Made by a program: the position numbers and the translations under genes. Below, in pieces: positions 43,229-51,702 of a stretch of DNA of 64,000 nt. Each line of letters opens with the position of its first letter. The first letter of the stretch is position 1. This DNA is from Vulcanimicrobiota bacterium (GTDB lineage Bacteria; Vulcanimicrobiota; Vulcanimicrobiia; Vulcanimicrobiales; Vulcanimicrobiaceae), in contig PLJL01000004.1 of the NCBI GenBank assembly GCA_003140215.1, positions 404,193 to 468,192 of the forward strand, written 5' to 3'. The notes below the pieces were generated by a model that made no database searches, had not been told where the DNA came from, and was given only the letters and a program-made list of their open reading frames with translations.

Positions 43229-43394
43229 GTCAGACTCGTTCCACCGCCGCCCGCGCGTCTAGTGAGCCTTTTGGGCCCTTTTTCGGTGAGCCCTCAGGCC
43301 TGCCAGGCTCCCCTCCCGCAGAGGAAGCGGTCGACGGCGATCGGGAAACGCGCCGTATCGTCCGTTCTCGGGTGGCGGCCGGAGGGAGGTTTCC

Positions 43395-44039
43395 GTGGAG
43401 CAGTCCGGATCCGATCTCAGCGCGCGCGTCGCGCGGCTGGAGTCCTCGAGCCGTCGCGATCGTGCGATCGTCGTCGCGGTCGCCGTTCTCGCCCTGGCGA
43501 CGGCGCAGGTGCCGGCGCCGAGCTCGACGCCCGTCGTCGTGCGCGATGCGACGGGGGTCAGCGCGACGCTGAGCGCCCGGGGATTGACGGTCCGCGATGC
43601 CGCCGGACACGAGCGCGCCTTCGTGGGAATCGACGTCGACAATCGCCCGTCGGTCGACCTCGGCGACTCGGCGGGGCAGCTGCGCGAGTCGATGTACCTG
43701 CTCAACGAGCTGCCGGTGCTGCGGCAGTTCGATAAAGCCGGAAAGCGGCGCGCCGAGATGCGCCTCGACGCCAGCAACGACGGCGAGCTGCTGATCAACG
43801 ACGCGGCCGAGAAGCTGCGGCTCGCGCTCTTCCGCACGAAGGGCGGCGACCCGCAGCTGGGGCTGTACGGTTCGGACGAGAAGTTGCGAGCGTACTTCTC
43901 GACCGATGACGACTCGCCGTACCTGGTGATGCGCGACAACGCCGGAACGACGCGCATCTATGCCGGCGGGTACAAGGACGGCTCGATCGGCCTCGACATT
44001 CGCAACGCGGCCAACGCCATCGTCTGGCGGGCGCCGTGA
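43395..44039 (+). CDS. Membrane-anchored beta-rich protein, unknown (copy 1)
   Basis: 214 residues, GTG start after GGAGGGAGG. A short basic, possibly coiled-coil N-terminus (LSARVARLESSSRRDR) leads into one transmembrane or uncleaved signal helix (about residues 24-40), then a soluble domain of short repeated strands (RDATGVSATLSARGLTVRD, GSIGLDIRNAANAIVW). No family recognised. The domain faces outward if the helix is a signal anchor. Nearly identical architecture in the next gene, which overlaps by four bases. Confidence 0.7.
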   Translation: MEQSGSDLSARVARLESSSRRDRAIVVAVAVLALATAQVPAPSSTPVVVRDATGVSATLSARGLTVRDAAGHERAFVGIDVDNRPSVDLGDSAGQLRESMYLLNELPVLRQFDKAGKRRAEMRLDASNDGELLINDAAEKLRLALFRTKGGDPQLGLYGSDEKLRAYFSTDDDSPYLVMRDNAGTTRIYAGGYKDGSIGLDIRNAANAIVWRAP

Positions 44040-44677
44040 GCGCTGCGGTCCTGGCGGTGCGGATCGCTCGGCTCGAACGCGCCGCGCGCCGGGACCGCAT
44101 GGTCGCGCTGGGCGTGCTCGCGATCGTGCTCGCGACGGGCCAGGCCCCCGCGCCTACCGCGGCGCCGCTGACGGTGCGCGCGGACTCTGGCGCGCAGGCG
44201 ACGATCTCCGCCCGCGGGCTGAGCGTCAGCGCGACCACCGGATCCGTGCGCACCGCCTTCGGCTTCGACAAGGATGCGTACCCGTCGCTCGACCTCTCCG
44301 ACACGGCGGGACGGATTCGCGAGTCGATGTATCTGCTCGCCGACCGGCCCGTGCTGCGCCAATTCGACGCGGCGGGGAAACGTCGCGCCGAGTTGTTCTT
44401 GGCATCCGATACGCAGAACGGCGAATTCGTGATCCGCGACGCCAACGACGTCACACGGGTCGCCGTGTTCCAGGGTAGCCAGGGCTTGCCCGAGATCGCC
44501 TTCTACGGCACCGACGGCAAGGTGCGCGGGTATCTGTCGGCCGACGACGACGCGCCGTACCTCGTGATGAAGGACCGCTCCGGCACGTCACGCGTCGTCA
44601 TGGGCTCGTACGCAACGGGCAAGATCGGCATGGATGTCCGCAACGCCGCGGGGACCGCGGTCTGGTCGAAGCCGTAG
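44036..44677 (+). CDS. Membrane-anchored beta-rich protein, unknown (copy 2)
   Basis: 213 residues, GTG overlapping the previous stop (GTGA). Same plan as copy 1: RIARLERAARRDR, one hydrophobic helix, then matching segments (LDLSDTAGRIRESMYLLADR; DDDAPYLVMKDRSGTSRVV; GKIGMDVRNAAGTAVW). The two are tandem paralogues that keep the SMYLL and PYLVM cores. No enzyme motif. Immediately upstream of the purine genes, without visible link to them. Confidence 0.7.
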   Translation: MSAAVLAVRIARLERAARRDRMVALGVLAIVLATGQAPAPTAAPLTVRADSGAQATISARGLSVSATTGSVRTAFGFDKDAYPSLDLSDTAGRIRESMYLLADRPVLRQFDAAGKRRAELFLASDTQNGEFVIRDANDVTRVAVFQGSQGLPEIAFYGTDGKVRGYLSADDDAPYLVMKDRSGTSRVVMGSYATGKIGMDVRNAAGTAVWSKP

Positions 44678-44732
44678 CCGCCGCGCTGACCGCGAGGAGG
44701 AGCGTTCCGGCATCGGCCCGGACTTCTGGGCG

Positions 44733-45650
44733 GTGAGCCGCTATGACCATCCGCGCGACTTTGTCGGGTACGGTGCGACGCCGCCCGATCCGAAGTGGCC
44801 CAACGGAGCGCGGCTGGCCGTGCAGATCGTGATGAACTACGAAGAGGGCTCGGAGTACGCGATCGGCGACGGCGACGCGGCATCGGAGATGTATCTGACC
44901 GAGGTGCCCGGCGCGGCGCTGGGCGCCGGCAAACGCGACCTCATCGTCGAATCGGTCTACGAGTACGGCAGCCGCGCCGGCTTTTGGCGGCTCATGCGGA
45001 TGTTCGGCGAGCGCCGCATCCCGATCACCGTATTCGGTGCGGCCCTAGCGCTCGAGCGCAATCCGCCGGCCGCCGATGCGATCCGCGCCGCGGGATACGA
45101 AGTCTGCTCGCACGGCTGGCGCTGGATCGGCTTCCAAGACATGGGCGAAGAAGAAGAGCGCGCGCAGATGCGGCGCGCGGTCGCGTCGATCGAGCGCACC
45201 ACCGGAACGCGCCCCTACGGCTGGTACTGCCGCTACGCGCCCTCGCTCAACACGCGCCGCCTCGTGGTCGAGGAGGGCGGGTTTCTCTACGATTCCGACG
45301 CCTACAACGACGATCTCCCGTACTACACGCGAGTGGGCGGGAAGCCGCACCTCGTGATCCCCTACACGCTCGACGTGAACGACATGAAGTTCAGCGTGGC
45401 GCCGGGGTTCACGTCGGGGGACGGATTCTCAGCGTATCTTAAGGACGCGTTCGACGTCTTGTACCGCGAAGGAAAGACCGCGCCCAAGATGATGTCCGTG
45501 GGCTTGCACACGCGCCTGGCCGGCCGGCCGGGCCGCGCGGCGGCGCTCGAACGCTTTCTCGACTACCTCGTCGCGCAGGAGGATGTCTGGATCTGCCGGC
45601 GCGTCGACATCGCGCGGCATTGGATCGCGACCCACCCGGCGGAGGGCTGA
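44733..45650 (+). CDS. puuE: Allantoinase PuuE (polysaccharide-deacetylase type)
   Basis: 305 residues from the GTG at 44733, chosen because VSRYDHPRDFVGYGATPPDP aligns with the start of known PuuE proteins; a longer in-frame ATG at 44634 would overlap the previous gene. Signature segments: VMNYEEGSEYAI, ESVYEYGSRAGFWRL, CSHGWRWI, TRRLVVEEGGFLYDSDAYN, HLVIPYTLDVNDMKF and KMMSVGLHTRLAGRPGR. Hydrolyses allantoin to allantoate without the amidohydrolase fold. First of a plus-strand run of purine genes. A GAGGAGGAG lies about 32 bases upstream, too far for this start. Confidence 0.93.
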   Translation: MSRYDHPRDFVGYGATPPDPKWPNGARLAVQIVMNYEEGSEYAIGDGDAASEMYLTEVPGAALGAGKRDLIVESVYEYGSRAGFWRLMRMFGERRIPITVFGAALALERNPPAADAIRAAGYEVCSHGWRWIGFQDMGEEEERAQMRRAVASIERTTGTRPYGWYCRYAPSLNTRRLVVEEGGFLYDSDAYNDDLPYYTRVGGKPHLVIPYTLDVNDMKFSVAPGFTSGDGFSAYLKDAFDVLYREGKTAPKMMSVGLHTRLAGRPGRAAALERFLDYLVAQEDVWICRRVDIARHWIATHPAEG

Positions 45651-46654
45651 TGCACGCGGGCGCGTTTCGCCTTCCCAAAGCCGAGCTGCACGTCCACGTC
45701 GAAGGGACCTTCGAACCCGAACTGATCTTCGAGATCGCCGAACGCAACGGCGTGCAGTTGCCGTTCCCGTCGGTCGATGCGCTGCGCCGGGCGTATGAGT
45801 TCACCGACTTGCAATCGTTTCTGAACCTCTACTACGCGGCGATGACGGTGCTGCAAACCGAACGCGATTTCGCCGAGCTCGCGCACGCATACCTGGGCCG
45901 CGCGCGCGAGCAGGGCGTGGTCCACGCCGAGATCTTCTTCGATCCGCAAGCGCACACGTCACGCGGGGTGCGTTTCGAGACCGTCATCGACGGTTTGTGG
46001 TCGGCGGTGCGCGACAGCGAGCGGCTCTACGGGATCAGCTCGAAGCTGATCATGTGTTTTCTGCGCGATGCGAGCGCCGAGTCGGCCATGGCGACCCTGG
46101 AAGCGGCGCTGCCGTACGGGGAGCGCATCGTCGCCGTCGGGCTGGACTCGGCCGAGCTGGGTCATCCGCCCTCGAAGTTCCGCCGCGTTTTCGAACGCGC
46201 GCTCGCCGCGGGCTGGAAGACCGTCGCCCACGCCGGCGAGGAAGGTCCGCCCGCATACGTCTGGGAGGCGCTCGACGCGTTGCGCGTGTCGCGCGTCGAT
46301 CACGGCGTGCGCAGCCTCGAGGATCCGCAGCTGGTGGCGCGCCTGCGCGACGAGCGGATCCCGCTCACGGTCTGCCCGCTCTCCAACGTGAAGTTGCGCG
46401 TGGTCGACCGGCTCGAAGACCATCCGTTGCGCCGCATGCTCGAGTCCGGCTTGGTGGTAACGGTGAACTCCGACGACCCGGCGTACTTCGGCGGCTACGT
46501 GGGCGAGAATTTTGCCTCGGTCGCGCAGGCGCTCGATCTCGCGCCCGGCGCGCTCGCGCTGCTGGCGCGCAACAGTTTCGAAGCCTCGTTCATCGATGCG
46601 CCGACGCGGGCGGCGTACCTGGCCCGCGTCGACCGCGCCGAGGTCGGCGCATGA
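45650..46654 (+). CDS. Adenine/adenosine deaminase
   Basis: 334 residues from ATG 45650 (TGATG overlap with puuE; GGAGGG upstream). Zn site: HVHVEGT near residue 17, HAGEEG, and C-terminal NSDDPAYFG; the catalytic Glu is in HAGEE. IAERNGVQLPFPS and YEFTDLQSFLNLYY match the adenine-deaminase branch more than classical adenosine deaminase. Feeds hypoxanthine or inosine into the xanthine-urate path. Coupled to the next gene (ATGA). Confidence 0.88.
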   Translation: MHAGAFRLPKAELHVHVEGTFEPELIFEIAERNGVQLPFPSVDALRRAYEFTDLQSFLNLYYAAMTVLQTERDFAELAHAYLGRAREQGVVHAEIFFDPQAHTSRGVRFETVIDGLWSAVRDSERLYGISSKLIMCFLRDASAESAMATLEAALPYGERIVAVGLDSAELGHPPSKFRRVFERALAAGWKTVAHAGEEGPPAYVWEALDALRVSRVDHGVRSLEDPQLVARLRDERIPLTVCPLSNVKLRVVDRLEDHPLRRMLESGLVVTVNSDDPAYFGGYVGENFASVAQALDLAPGALALLARNSFEASFIDAPTRAAYLARVDRAEVGA

Positions 46655-47904
46655 GACTGCACGGCCGCCTCGCGGAGCTCGCGCGGCTCGGCGCAACCGG
46701 CGAGGGCATCGATCGCGGCTTGTTCACGCCCGCCGAGCGCGCCGCGCGCGAGCGTCTCGCGAGCTGGTGCCGCGCGGCCGGGTTACGGCTCGAGCAGGAT
46801 CGGGTCGGCAATCTGTTCGCGCGGCTCGACGCGCCCGGCGCCGCGGGCGGCGCGCCGATCCAGTGTGGGTCGCATCTCGACACGGTTCGCAACGGCGGCG
46901 CCTACGACGGGGCGTACGGTGTCGTCGGCGGGCTCGAAGCGCTCCAGCGGATCGCCGCATCGGGCCGGCCGTTGCAGCGGTCGCTGGAGGTCGTAGCGTG
47001 GGCGGGCGAAGAGGGCAGCCGTTTTCCGCTGGGCTGCTTGGGCAGTTCGGTATACGCCGGGCAAACGGCGTACGACGCCGCGGCGGCGCTCGTTGCCGAC
47101 GACGGTGAGTCGTTCGGAGCGGCCGTGCGCGGACCCAACGGATTGCTCGACGGCGTGCCGGTGCGCGACGGATTCCCGCCGCCGGCAGCCTACGTCGAGC
47201 TGCACGTCGAGCAAGGCCCGGTGATGGAGAATTGCGGCGCTCGGCTCGGGATCGTCAGCGCGATCGCCGGGCAGCGGCGCTTCCAGGTCGCGATCGAAGG
47301 TGTCGCGGGACACTCCGGCACGGTCCCCATGACCCATCGCGCCGACGCCCTGTGCGCGGCGAGCGAGTTGGTGTTGGCTGTCGAGCGCGCGGCGCTCGCT
47401 GCAAGCGATACCGTCGCGACGGTCGGCCAGCTCGTAGTCGATCCGAACCAGACCAACATCATTCCGGGTCACGTCCTGCTGCGTATCGACCTGCGCTCGA
47501 TCGACGACGGCCGCATCACCGCGGTCGACGCACGCATTCGTGACGAGGCCGCGCAGGTCGCGCAGACACGCGGGCTGCGCATCGGCGTCACGTTGCTCGA
47601 AAGCCGGCCGGCCGTGACGATGGCTCCGCCGATGCGCTCGTTGGTTCGCGCCGCATGTCTGGAGCGCGACCCGCAGGCGGTCGACATCGTCAGCGGCGCA
47701 GGGCACGACGCGATGTGCGTCGCCGCCGTCGCGCCGGTCGGGATGATCTTCGTCCCCAGCATCGGCGGCCGCAGTCACGTCGGCGACGAACGCACCGAGC
47801 CGGCCGATCTCGAGCTGGGCGTCGATGCGTTGGTCGCCGTCCTGCTCGCTGCGGCGAGCGCTGCGGTAGGAGGCTCCGGCGCGGTTGGAGCATCGGACGC
47901 GTGA
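46651..47904 (+). CDS. AllC-type allantoate amidohydrolase / N-carbamoyl amidohydrolase
   Basis: 417 residues. Metal ligands and motifs of the hydantoinase/carbamoylase M20 branch: GSHLDTVRNGGAYDGAYGV, WAGEEGSRFPLGCLGS, ELHVEQGPVME, AGHSGTVPMTHRADAL and a C-terminal GAGHDAM. Allantoate amidohydrolase (to ureidoglycine) is preferred from context, as N-carbamoyl-L-amino-acid hydrolase is otherwise a sequence neighbour. ATG overlaps the deaminase stop. Confidence 0.9.
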   Translation: MRLHGRLAELARLGATGEGIDRGLFTPAERAARERLASWCRAAGLRLEQDRVGNLFARLDAPGAAGGAPIQCGSHLDTVRNGGAYDGAYGVVGGLEALQRIAASGRPLQRSLEVVAWAGEEGSRFPLGCLGSSVYAGQTAYDAAAALVADDGESFGAAVRGPNGLLDGVPVRDGFPPPAAYVELHVEQGPVMENCGARLGIVSAIAGQRRFQVAIEGVAGHSGTVPMTHRADALCAASELVLAVERAALAASDTVATVGQLVVDPNQTNIIPGHVLLRIDLRSIDDGRITAVDARIRDEAAQVAQTRGLRIGVTLLESRPAVTMAPPMRSLVRAACLERDPQAVDIVSGAGHDAMCVAAVAPVGMIFVPSIGGRSHVGDERTEPADLELGVDALVAVLLAAASAAVGGSGAVGASDA

Positions 47905-48284
47905 TGCTGTTCTTCATCTGCGGCTCGGCGCTGCGGGGCCAGCCCGATCACGCCAACCTCGGCGCCGCGCGGTTCGTGCGCGAAGCGAAGACGAAGCCGC
48001 TGTATCGACTGCATTCCGTCGAGGGCAAGCATCCCGGCATCTACGAAGTTCCCAAGGGCGGCGTCGCGATCGCCGGCGAGGTCTACGAGATGAGCGACGA
48101 GCAGCATGCGAGCCTGCTGGCGAGCGAGCCGCCGAACTTGTACGAAGCCCCGATCCAGCTCGACGACGGGACCAGCGTCAGCGCGATGATCTACCCGCGC
48201 AGCCTCATCGATGAGCGCGGCTACGAGGACATCTCACATCACGGCGGTTGGGCGGCCTACAAAACCGCGAGTCGGGAGCGCTAG
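47904..48284 (+). CDS. Stand-alone allophanate-hydrolase C-terminal-like domain (GGCT-like fold)
   Basis: 126 residues. The start FFICGSALRGQPDHANLGAA, the YRLHSVEGKHPGIYEV and GVAIAGEVYEMSDEQ segments fit the C-terminal domain of AtzF-type allophanate hydrolases, itself related to gamma-glutamylcyclotransferases. Here it is a separate protein, with no amidase domain nearby. ATG overlaps the AllC stop (TGATG). It may act on a ureido-carboxylate intermediate of the same pathway; not proven. Confidence 0.78.
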   Translation: MLFFICGSALRGQPDHANLGAARFVREAKTKPLYRLHSVEGKHPGIYEVPKGGVAIAGEVYEMSDEQHASLLASEPPNLYEAPIQLDDGTSVSAMIYPRSLIDERGYEDISHHGGWAAYKTASRER

Positions 48285-48616
48285 CTGCCGCGATAGGTCG
48301 TGTAGCCCCAGGGCGAGAGGAGCAGCGGGACGTGGTACCGCGCCGTCTCCGCACCGACGACGAAGCGCACCGGGATCTCGTCGAAGAACGTCGCGATGCC
48401 GTCGCGTGCGAAGTAGTCGGTGACGGCGAAGATCAGCTCGTAGGTCCCGGGCCCGAGTTCGGTTGCGAGCGGCGCGTCGGTCCGGCCGTCGGCGTTCGTC
48501 ACCGCCATGCGCAGCAGCCTGCGCTCGCCGTCGAGCGCGAACAGTCCGACCGAGATGCCGGCGCCCGGGGCGCCGCGCGCGGTATCGAGGATGTGCGTCG
48601 AGATCGTTGCGGCCAT
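48281..48616 (-). CDS. uraH: 5-hydroxyisourate hydrolase (transthyretin-like)
   Basis: 111 residues, normal size. STHILDTARGAPGAGISV at the N-terminus (catalytic His), TDAPL, and the diagnostic C-terminal YRGS. Converts 5-hydroxyisourate to OHCU. ATG overlaps the puuD stop by one base (TGATG). Ends convergently with the AtzF-C-like gene. Confidence 0.96.
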   Translation of the reverse strand: MAATISTHILDTARGAPGAGISVGLFALDGERRLLRMAVTNADGRTDAPLATELGPGTYELIFAVTDYFARDGIATFFDEIPVRFVVGAETARYHVPLLLSPWGYTTYRGS

Positions 48617-49824
48617 CAGATCGCGGCTCCTGAAGCGATCCAGGCGCCCAGCGCGGCGCGCTCGGCGTCGGTCATGTGGGTCACGTTTCCCAGCGGCATC
48701 GCGTGCGACGCGACCGCTTGTTCGTCGATGCGGTGCGCGTTGGCTTGCACGTGTTCCGGCGTGTCGAGGAAGACCCCCGCCGGCGCGGTGGAAAACCCCG
48801 GCTGGGTCGGCTTGGCGGCGTGACAGACAGTGCAGCGCCGGGCGAGGATCGGCTGGACCTGCGCGAAGCGGACGGTGGATTCGGCGCTGCCGCCGCGCAG
48901 CGGCGCCGAACTGTGGGGCCGGATCGCGATCGCGACGCCGGCCAGCAGGATCACCGCCGCGACCGGCAGGCCCACGACGTAGCGATGCTTGTGCGACAGC
49001 ACGAAGAAGCGCCGCACCAGCACACCCGCGGCGCTGATCGCCGCGAGGACGAGCCACCCGTTCGCGCCGCCGTACGTCATGGGATAGTGGTTGCTGATCA
49101 TGATGAACAGCACCGGCAACGTCAAGTACGTGTTGTGGACGGAGCGCATCTTTCCCAGCCGCCCGGGGCGCGGATCGGGGTCCTGACCGGCGCGGATCTG
49201 CGCCAGCATGCGGCGCTGACCGGGGATGATCACCATCGCGACGTTGGCAACCATAATGGTGCCGATGACGGAGCCGACGTGGATGTACGCGGCGCGGCCG
49301 CCGAAGACGTGGAACAGCGCCCAGTCGAGCGCCAGCAGAAACGCCGAAACCGCCGTCCAGAGCAGTACCGGGCGCGCGCTGAAGAGGCGGCACAGCAGAT
49401 CGTAGCCCAGCCAGCCGCCGATCAGCGTCGCAATGCTCAACGAGATCGCCGCCGGCGGCGTGAGATCGAGCACGCTCTTGTCGATCAGGAACGTCGATGC
49501 GCCGGCCCAGTAGATGACGGCTAGCATCGCCATCCCGGTGAACCACGTCGAGTACGCCTCCCATTTGAACCAGTGCAGGTCTTCGGTGAGCGGCTCGCCG
49601 CGCGGTCCGGTCAGAAATTTCTGGTTGTGATAGAAGCCCCCGCCGTGCACCGCCCACAGCTCGCCGCTCATGCCACGCCGTACGTCGTCGGGATTCTCGG
49701 GAGCGCTGAGGCTGTTGTCGAGCCAAACGAAATAGAACGAGGCCCCGATCCACGAGATCCCCGCGATGAGGTGCGCCCACCGGAACACCAGGTTCAGCCA
49801 ATCGAGGAGGTAGGGTCCGTTCAT
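48616..49824 (-). CDS. puuD: Membrane-bound urate oxidase PuuD with cytochrome c domain
   Basis: 402 residues. An N-terminal membrane domain with about eight helices (WLNLVFRWAHLIAGISWIGASFYFVWLD; cite WAHLIAGISWIGAS) and the conserved HGGGFYHNQKF are typical; the C-terminal segment is a class I cytochrome c with heme site CTVCH and distal Met in ASHAMPLGNVTH. PuuD oxidises urate to 5-hydroxyisourate and passes electrons to the respiratory chain, so no H2O2 is made. Overlaps uraD start (ATGA). Confidence 0.95.
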   Translation of the reverse strand: MNGPYLLDWLNLVFRWAHLIAGISWIGASFYFVWLDNSLSAPENPDDVRRGMSGELWAVHGGGFYHNQKFLTGPRGEPLTEDLHWFKWEAYSTWFTGMAMLAVIYWAGASTFLIDKSVLDLTPPAAISLSIATLIGGWLGYDLLCRLFSARPVLLWTAVSAFLLALDWALFHVFGGRAAYIHVGSVIGTIMVANVAMVIIPGQRRMLAQIRAGQDPDPRPGRLGKMRSVHNTYLTLPVLFIMISNHYPMTYGGANGWLVLAAISAAGVLVRRFFVLSHKHRYVVGLPVAAVILLAGVAIAIRPHSSAPLRGGSAESTVRFAQVQPILARRCTVCHAAKPTQPGFSTAPAGVFLDTPEHVQANAHRIDEQAVASHAMPLGNVTHMTDAERAALGAWIASGAAI

Positions 49825-50330
49825 GCCGTCAGCGCGTCTTCGAGGCGCAGTCGCGCGATCTTCGCGATCTCGTCGAGGGCGGTCGCGACCTCGTCGGCGC
49901 GCTGCCGTTTCACGCGCCGCTCCAGCGCGCTCAGAATCGATGCCTTGTCGTGCTCGCGCGCGCAGATGACGAACGGAAATCCGAACCGGCTCCGATAGGC
50001 GGCGTTGGCTGCCTCGAAGCGTGCCAGCTCGGCGGCATCGAGCCGGTCGAGCCCGGCGGCGGCTTGTTCGCCGCGCGATGCGGCCGTCAGGCGGCCCTCA
50101 CGCGCGACCCGACCCGCCAGATCCGGGTGCGCCGCGATCAAGCCGATCTTGCGTTCGTCCGACGCGGTGCCGACGGCGTCGAGCAGCGCCCGGTGCAGCG
50201 CCTCGAGGTTCGCGAACGGGCGCCGCTCCCATCCGGCCTCGGCGATCCACGGCGAGTGCTCAAAAGCGAATCCGATCGCCGCGACGAACGTGGCGCGATC
50301 CGCTGCGTTCAATGCGGCGATGCTCGTCAT
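49821..50330 (-). CDS. uraD: OHCU decarboxylase
   Basis: 169 residues from ATG 50330. FVAAIGFAFEHSPWIAE near the N-terminus, AHPDLAGR (catalytic His), and the C-terminal FPFVICAREHDKASILSALE are family hallmarks. Makes (S)-allantoin from OHCU. First of the uraD-puuD-uraH unit. Its start overlaps the divergent deaminase gene by 11 bases. Confidence 0.95.
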   Translation of the reverse strand: MTSIAALNAADRATFVAAIGFAFEHSPWIAEAGWERRPFANLEALHRALLDAVGTASDERKIGLIAAHPDLAGRVAREGRLTAASRGEQAAAGLDRLDAAELARFEAANAAYRSRFGFPFVICAREHDKASILSALERRVKRQRADEVATALDEIAKIARLRLEDALTA

Positions 50331-51702
50331 CGTAGGACACCTTCCCATTCGCACGCTGCTTCTCCGTCACGCGACGCTGGTCGCGACCTTCGACGACGCC
50401 GGCCGGGAGATCGCGGACGGCGCGGTGCTGGTTCGCGGCAACGCGATCGAGGCGGTCGGGCCGACGAGCGAGCTGACGGGGCAGGCCGACGAGGTCGTCG
50501 ACGCGCGCGGGCTGGTGCTGCTCCCGGGTTTGGTCTGCACCCACCACCACTTCTATCAAACGCTGACGCGCAATCTGCCGCAGGCGCAGGACGCCGGCCT
50601 GTTCGACTGGCTGGTCGCGCACTACCCGATCTGGGCGCGTCTGACCCCCGAAGCCGTGCGCGCGAGCACGGCCACTGCGATCGGGGAGTTGCTGCTCTCC
50701 GGGTGCACCACCGCCGCCGACCACGGCTATATCTGGCCCAACGGTGCGCGCGTCGACGACCAGATCGCCGTCGCGCGCGCGATGGGTCTGCGCTTTCACG
50801 CCGCGCGCGGCTCGATGTCGCGCGGCCGCTCGCAGGGCGGCCTGCCGCCCGACGAAGCCGTCGAAGACGAGAGCGCGATCCTGCGCGACAGCGAGCGCGT
50901 CATCCGCGAGCACCACGATCCGGCGCGCTTCGCCATGACGCGCATCGTGCTGGCACCCTGCTCGCCGTTCTCGGTGACGCCGGAGTTGATGCGCGCCAGC
51001 GCCGAGCTTGCGCGCAAGCACGAGAGCGTCCACCTGCACACCCACCTGTGCGAAACGCAAGACGAGGAACGCTATTGCGTCGAGCAGTACGGCAAACGTC
51101 CGGTGGAACTGGCGGAGTCGCTGGGCTGGACCGGGCCCGACGTCTGGTTCGCGCACGCCGTCTTCGTCGCGCCGGAAGAGATCGTGCGCCTCGGTACGGC
51201 GCGCACCGGCGTCGCGCACTGTCCGACCTCGAACATGCGGCTAGGATCGGGGATCGCGCCGGTGCTCGCGCAGCGCGATGCCGGGATGCGCGTCGGGCTG
51301 GGCGTCGACGGTTCGGCCTCCAACGACGGCTCGCACATGCTCGACGAAGCGCGCCACGCGATGTTGCTCCAGCGCGTCGCGCACGGCGCGAGCGCGCTGA
51401 GCGCGCGCGAGGCGCTGCGCCTGGCGACGCGCGGCGGCGCCGACGTGCTCGGCCGCGACGACATCGGCGCCCTCGCCCCCGGCATGGCCGCCGACATCAT
51501 CGGCGTGCGCGTGGACGGTCTCGCCACCGCCGGCGGCAGCCTCCACGACGCGCTCGCGTCGCTCGTATTCTGCCGGATCCCCAGCGTCGATCTGTCCATC
51601 GTCAACGGCAATGTCCGCGTTCACGACGGTCGTTTGGTGGGCGTTGACCTCGGTCGGCTCGTCAAGCGGCACAACGCCGCCGCGCGGGCGCTCGTCAGCT
51701 GA
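50320..51702 (+). CDS. 8-oxoguanine deaminase-like amidohydrolase
   Basis: 460 residues from ATG 50320; the long open frame upstream is the shadow of uraD. Metal site: CTHHHFYQTLTRNLP, TTAADHGY, HLHTHLCET, HAVFVAPEE and GLGVDGSASNDGSHM. The order matches 8-oxoguanine deaminase/hydroxydechloroatrazine ethylaminohydrolase enzymes. Likely deaminates 8-oxoguanine or guanine to urate/xanthine. Stop and next start share one base (TGATG), tying it to the cyclase-ATPase regulator. Confidence 0.88.
   Translation: MLVIVGHLPIRTLLLRHATLVATFDDAGREIADGAVLVRGNAIEAVGPTSELTGQADEVVDARGLVLLPGLVCTHHHFYQTLTRNLPQAQDAGLFDWLVAHYPIWARLTPEAVRASTATAIGELLLSGCTTAADHGYIWPNGARVDDQIAVARAMGLRFHAARGSMSRGRSQGGLPPDEAVEDESAILRDSERVIREHHDPARFAMTRIVLAPCSPFSVTPELMRASAELARKHESVHLHTHLCETQDEERYCVEQYGKRPVELAESLGWTGPDVWFAHAVFVAPEEIVRLGTARTGVAHCPTSNMRLGSGIAPVLAQRDAGMRVGLGVDGSASNDGSHMLDEARHAMLLQRVAHGASALSAREALRLATRGGADVLGRDDIGALAPGMAADIIGVRVDGLATAGGSLHDALASLVFCRIPSVDLSIVNGNVRVHDGRLVGVDLGRLVKRHNAAARALVS

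Noticed and set aside
44634..44732. Longer puuE start at ATG 44634
   Set aside because: It overlaps the previous gene and the extra residues are Arg/Ser-rich with no match to PuuE N-termini; the GTG at 44733 aligns to the family start.
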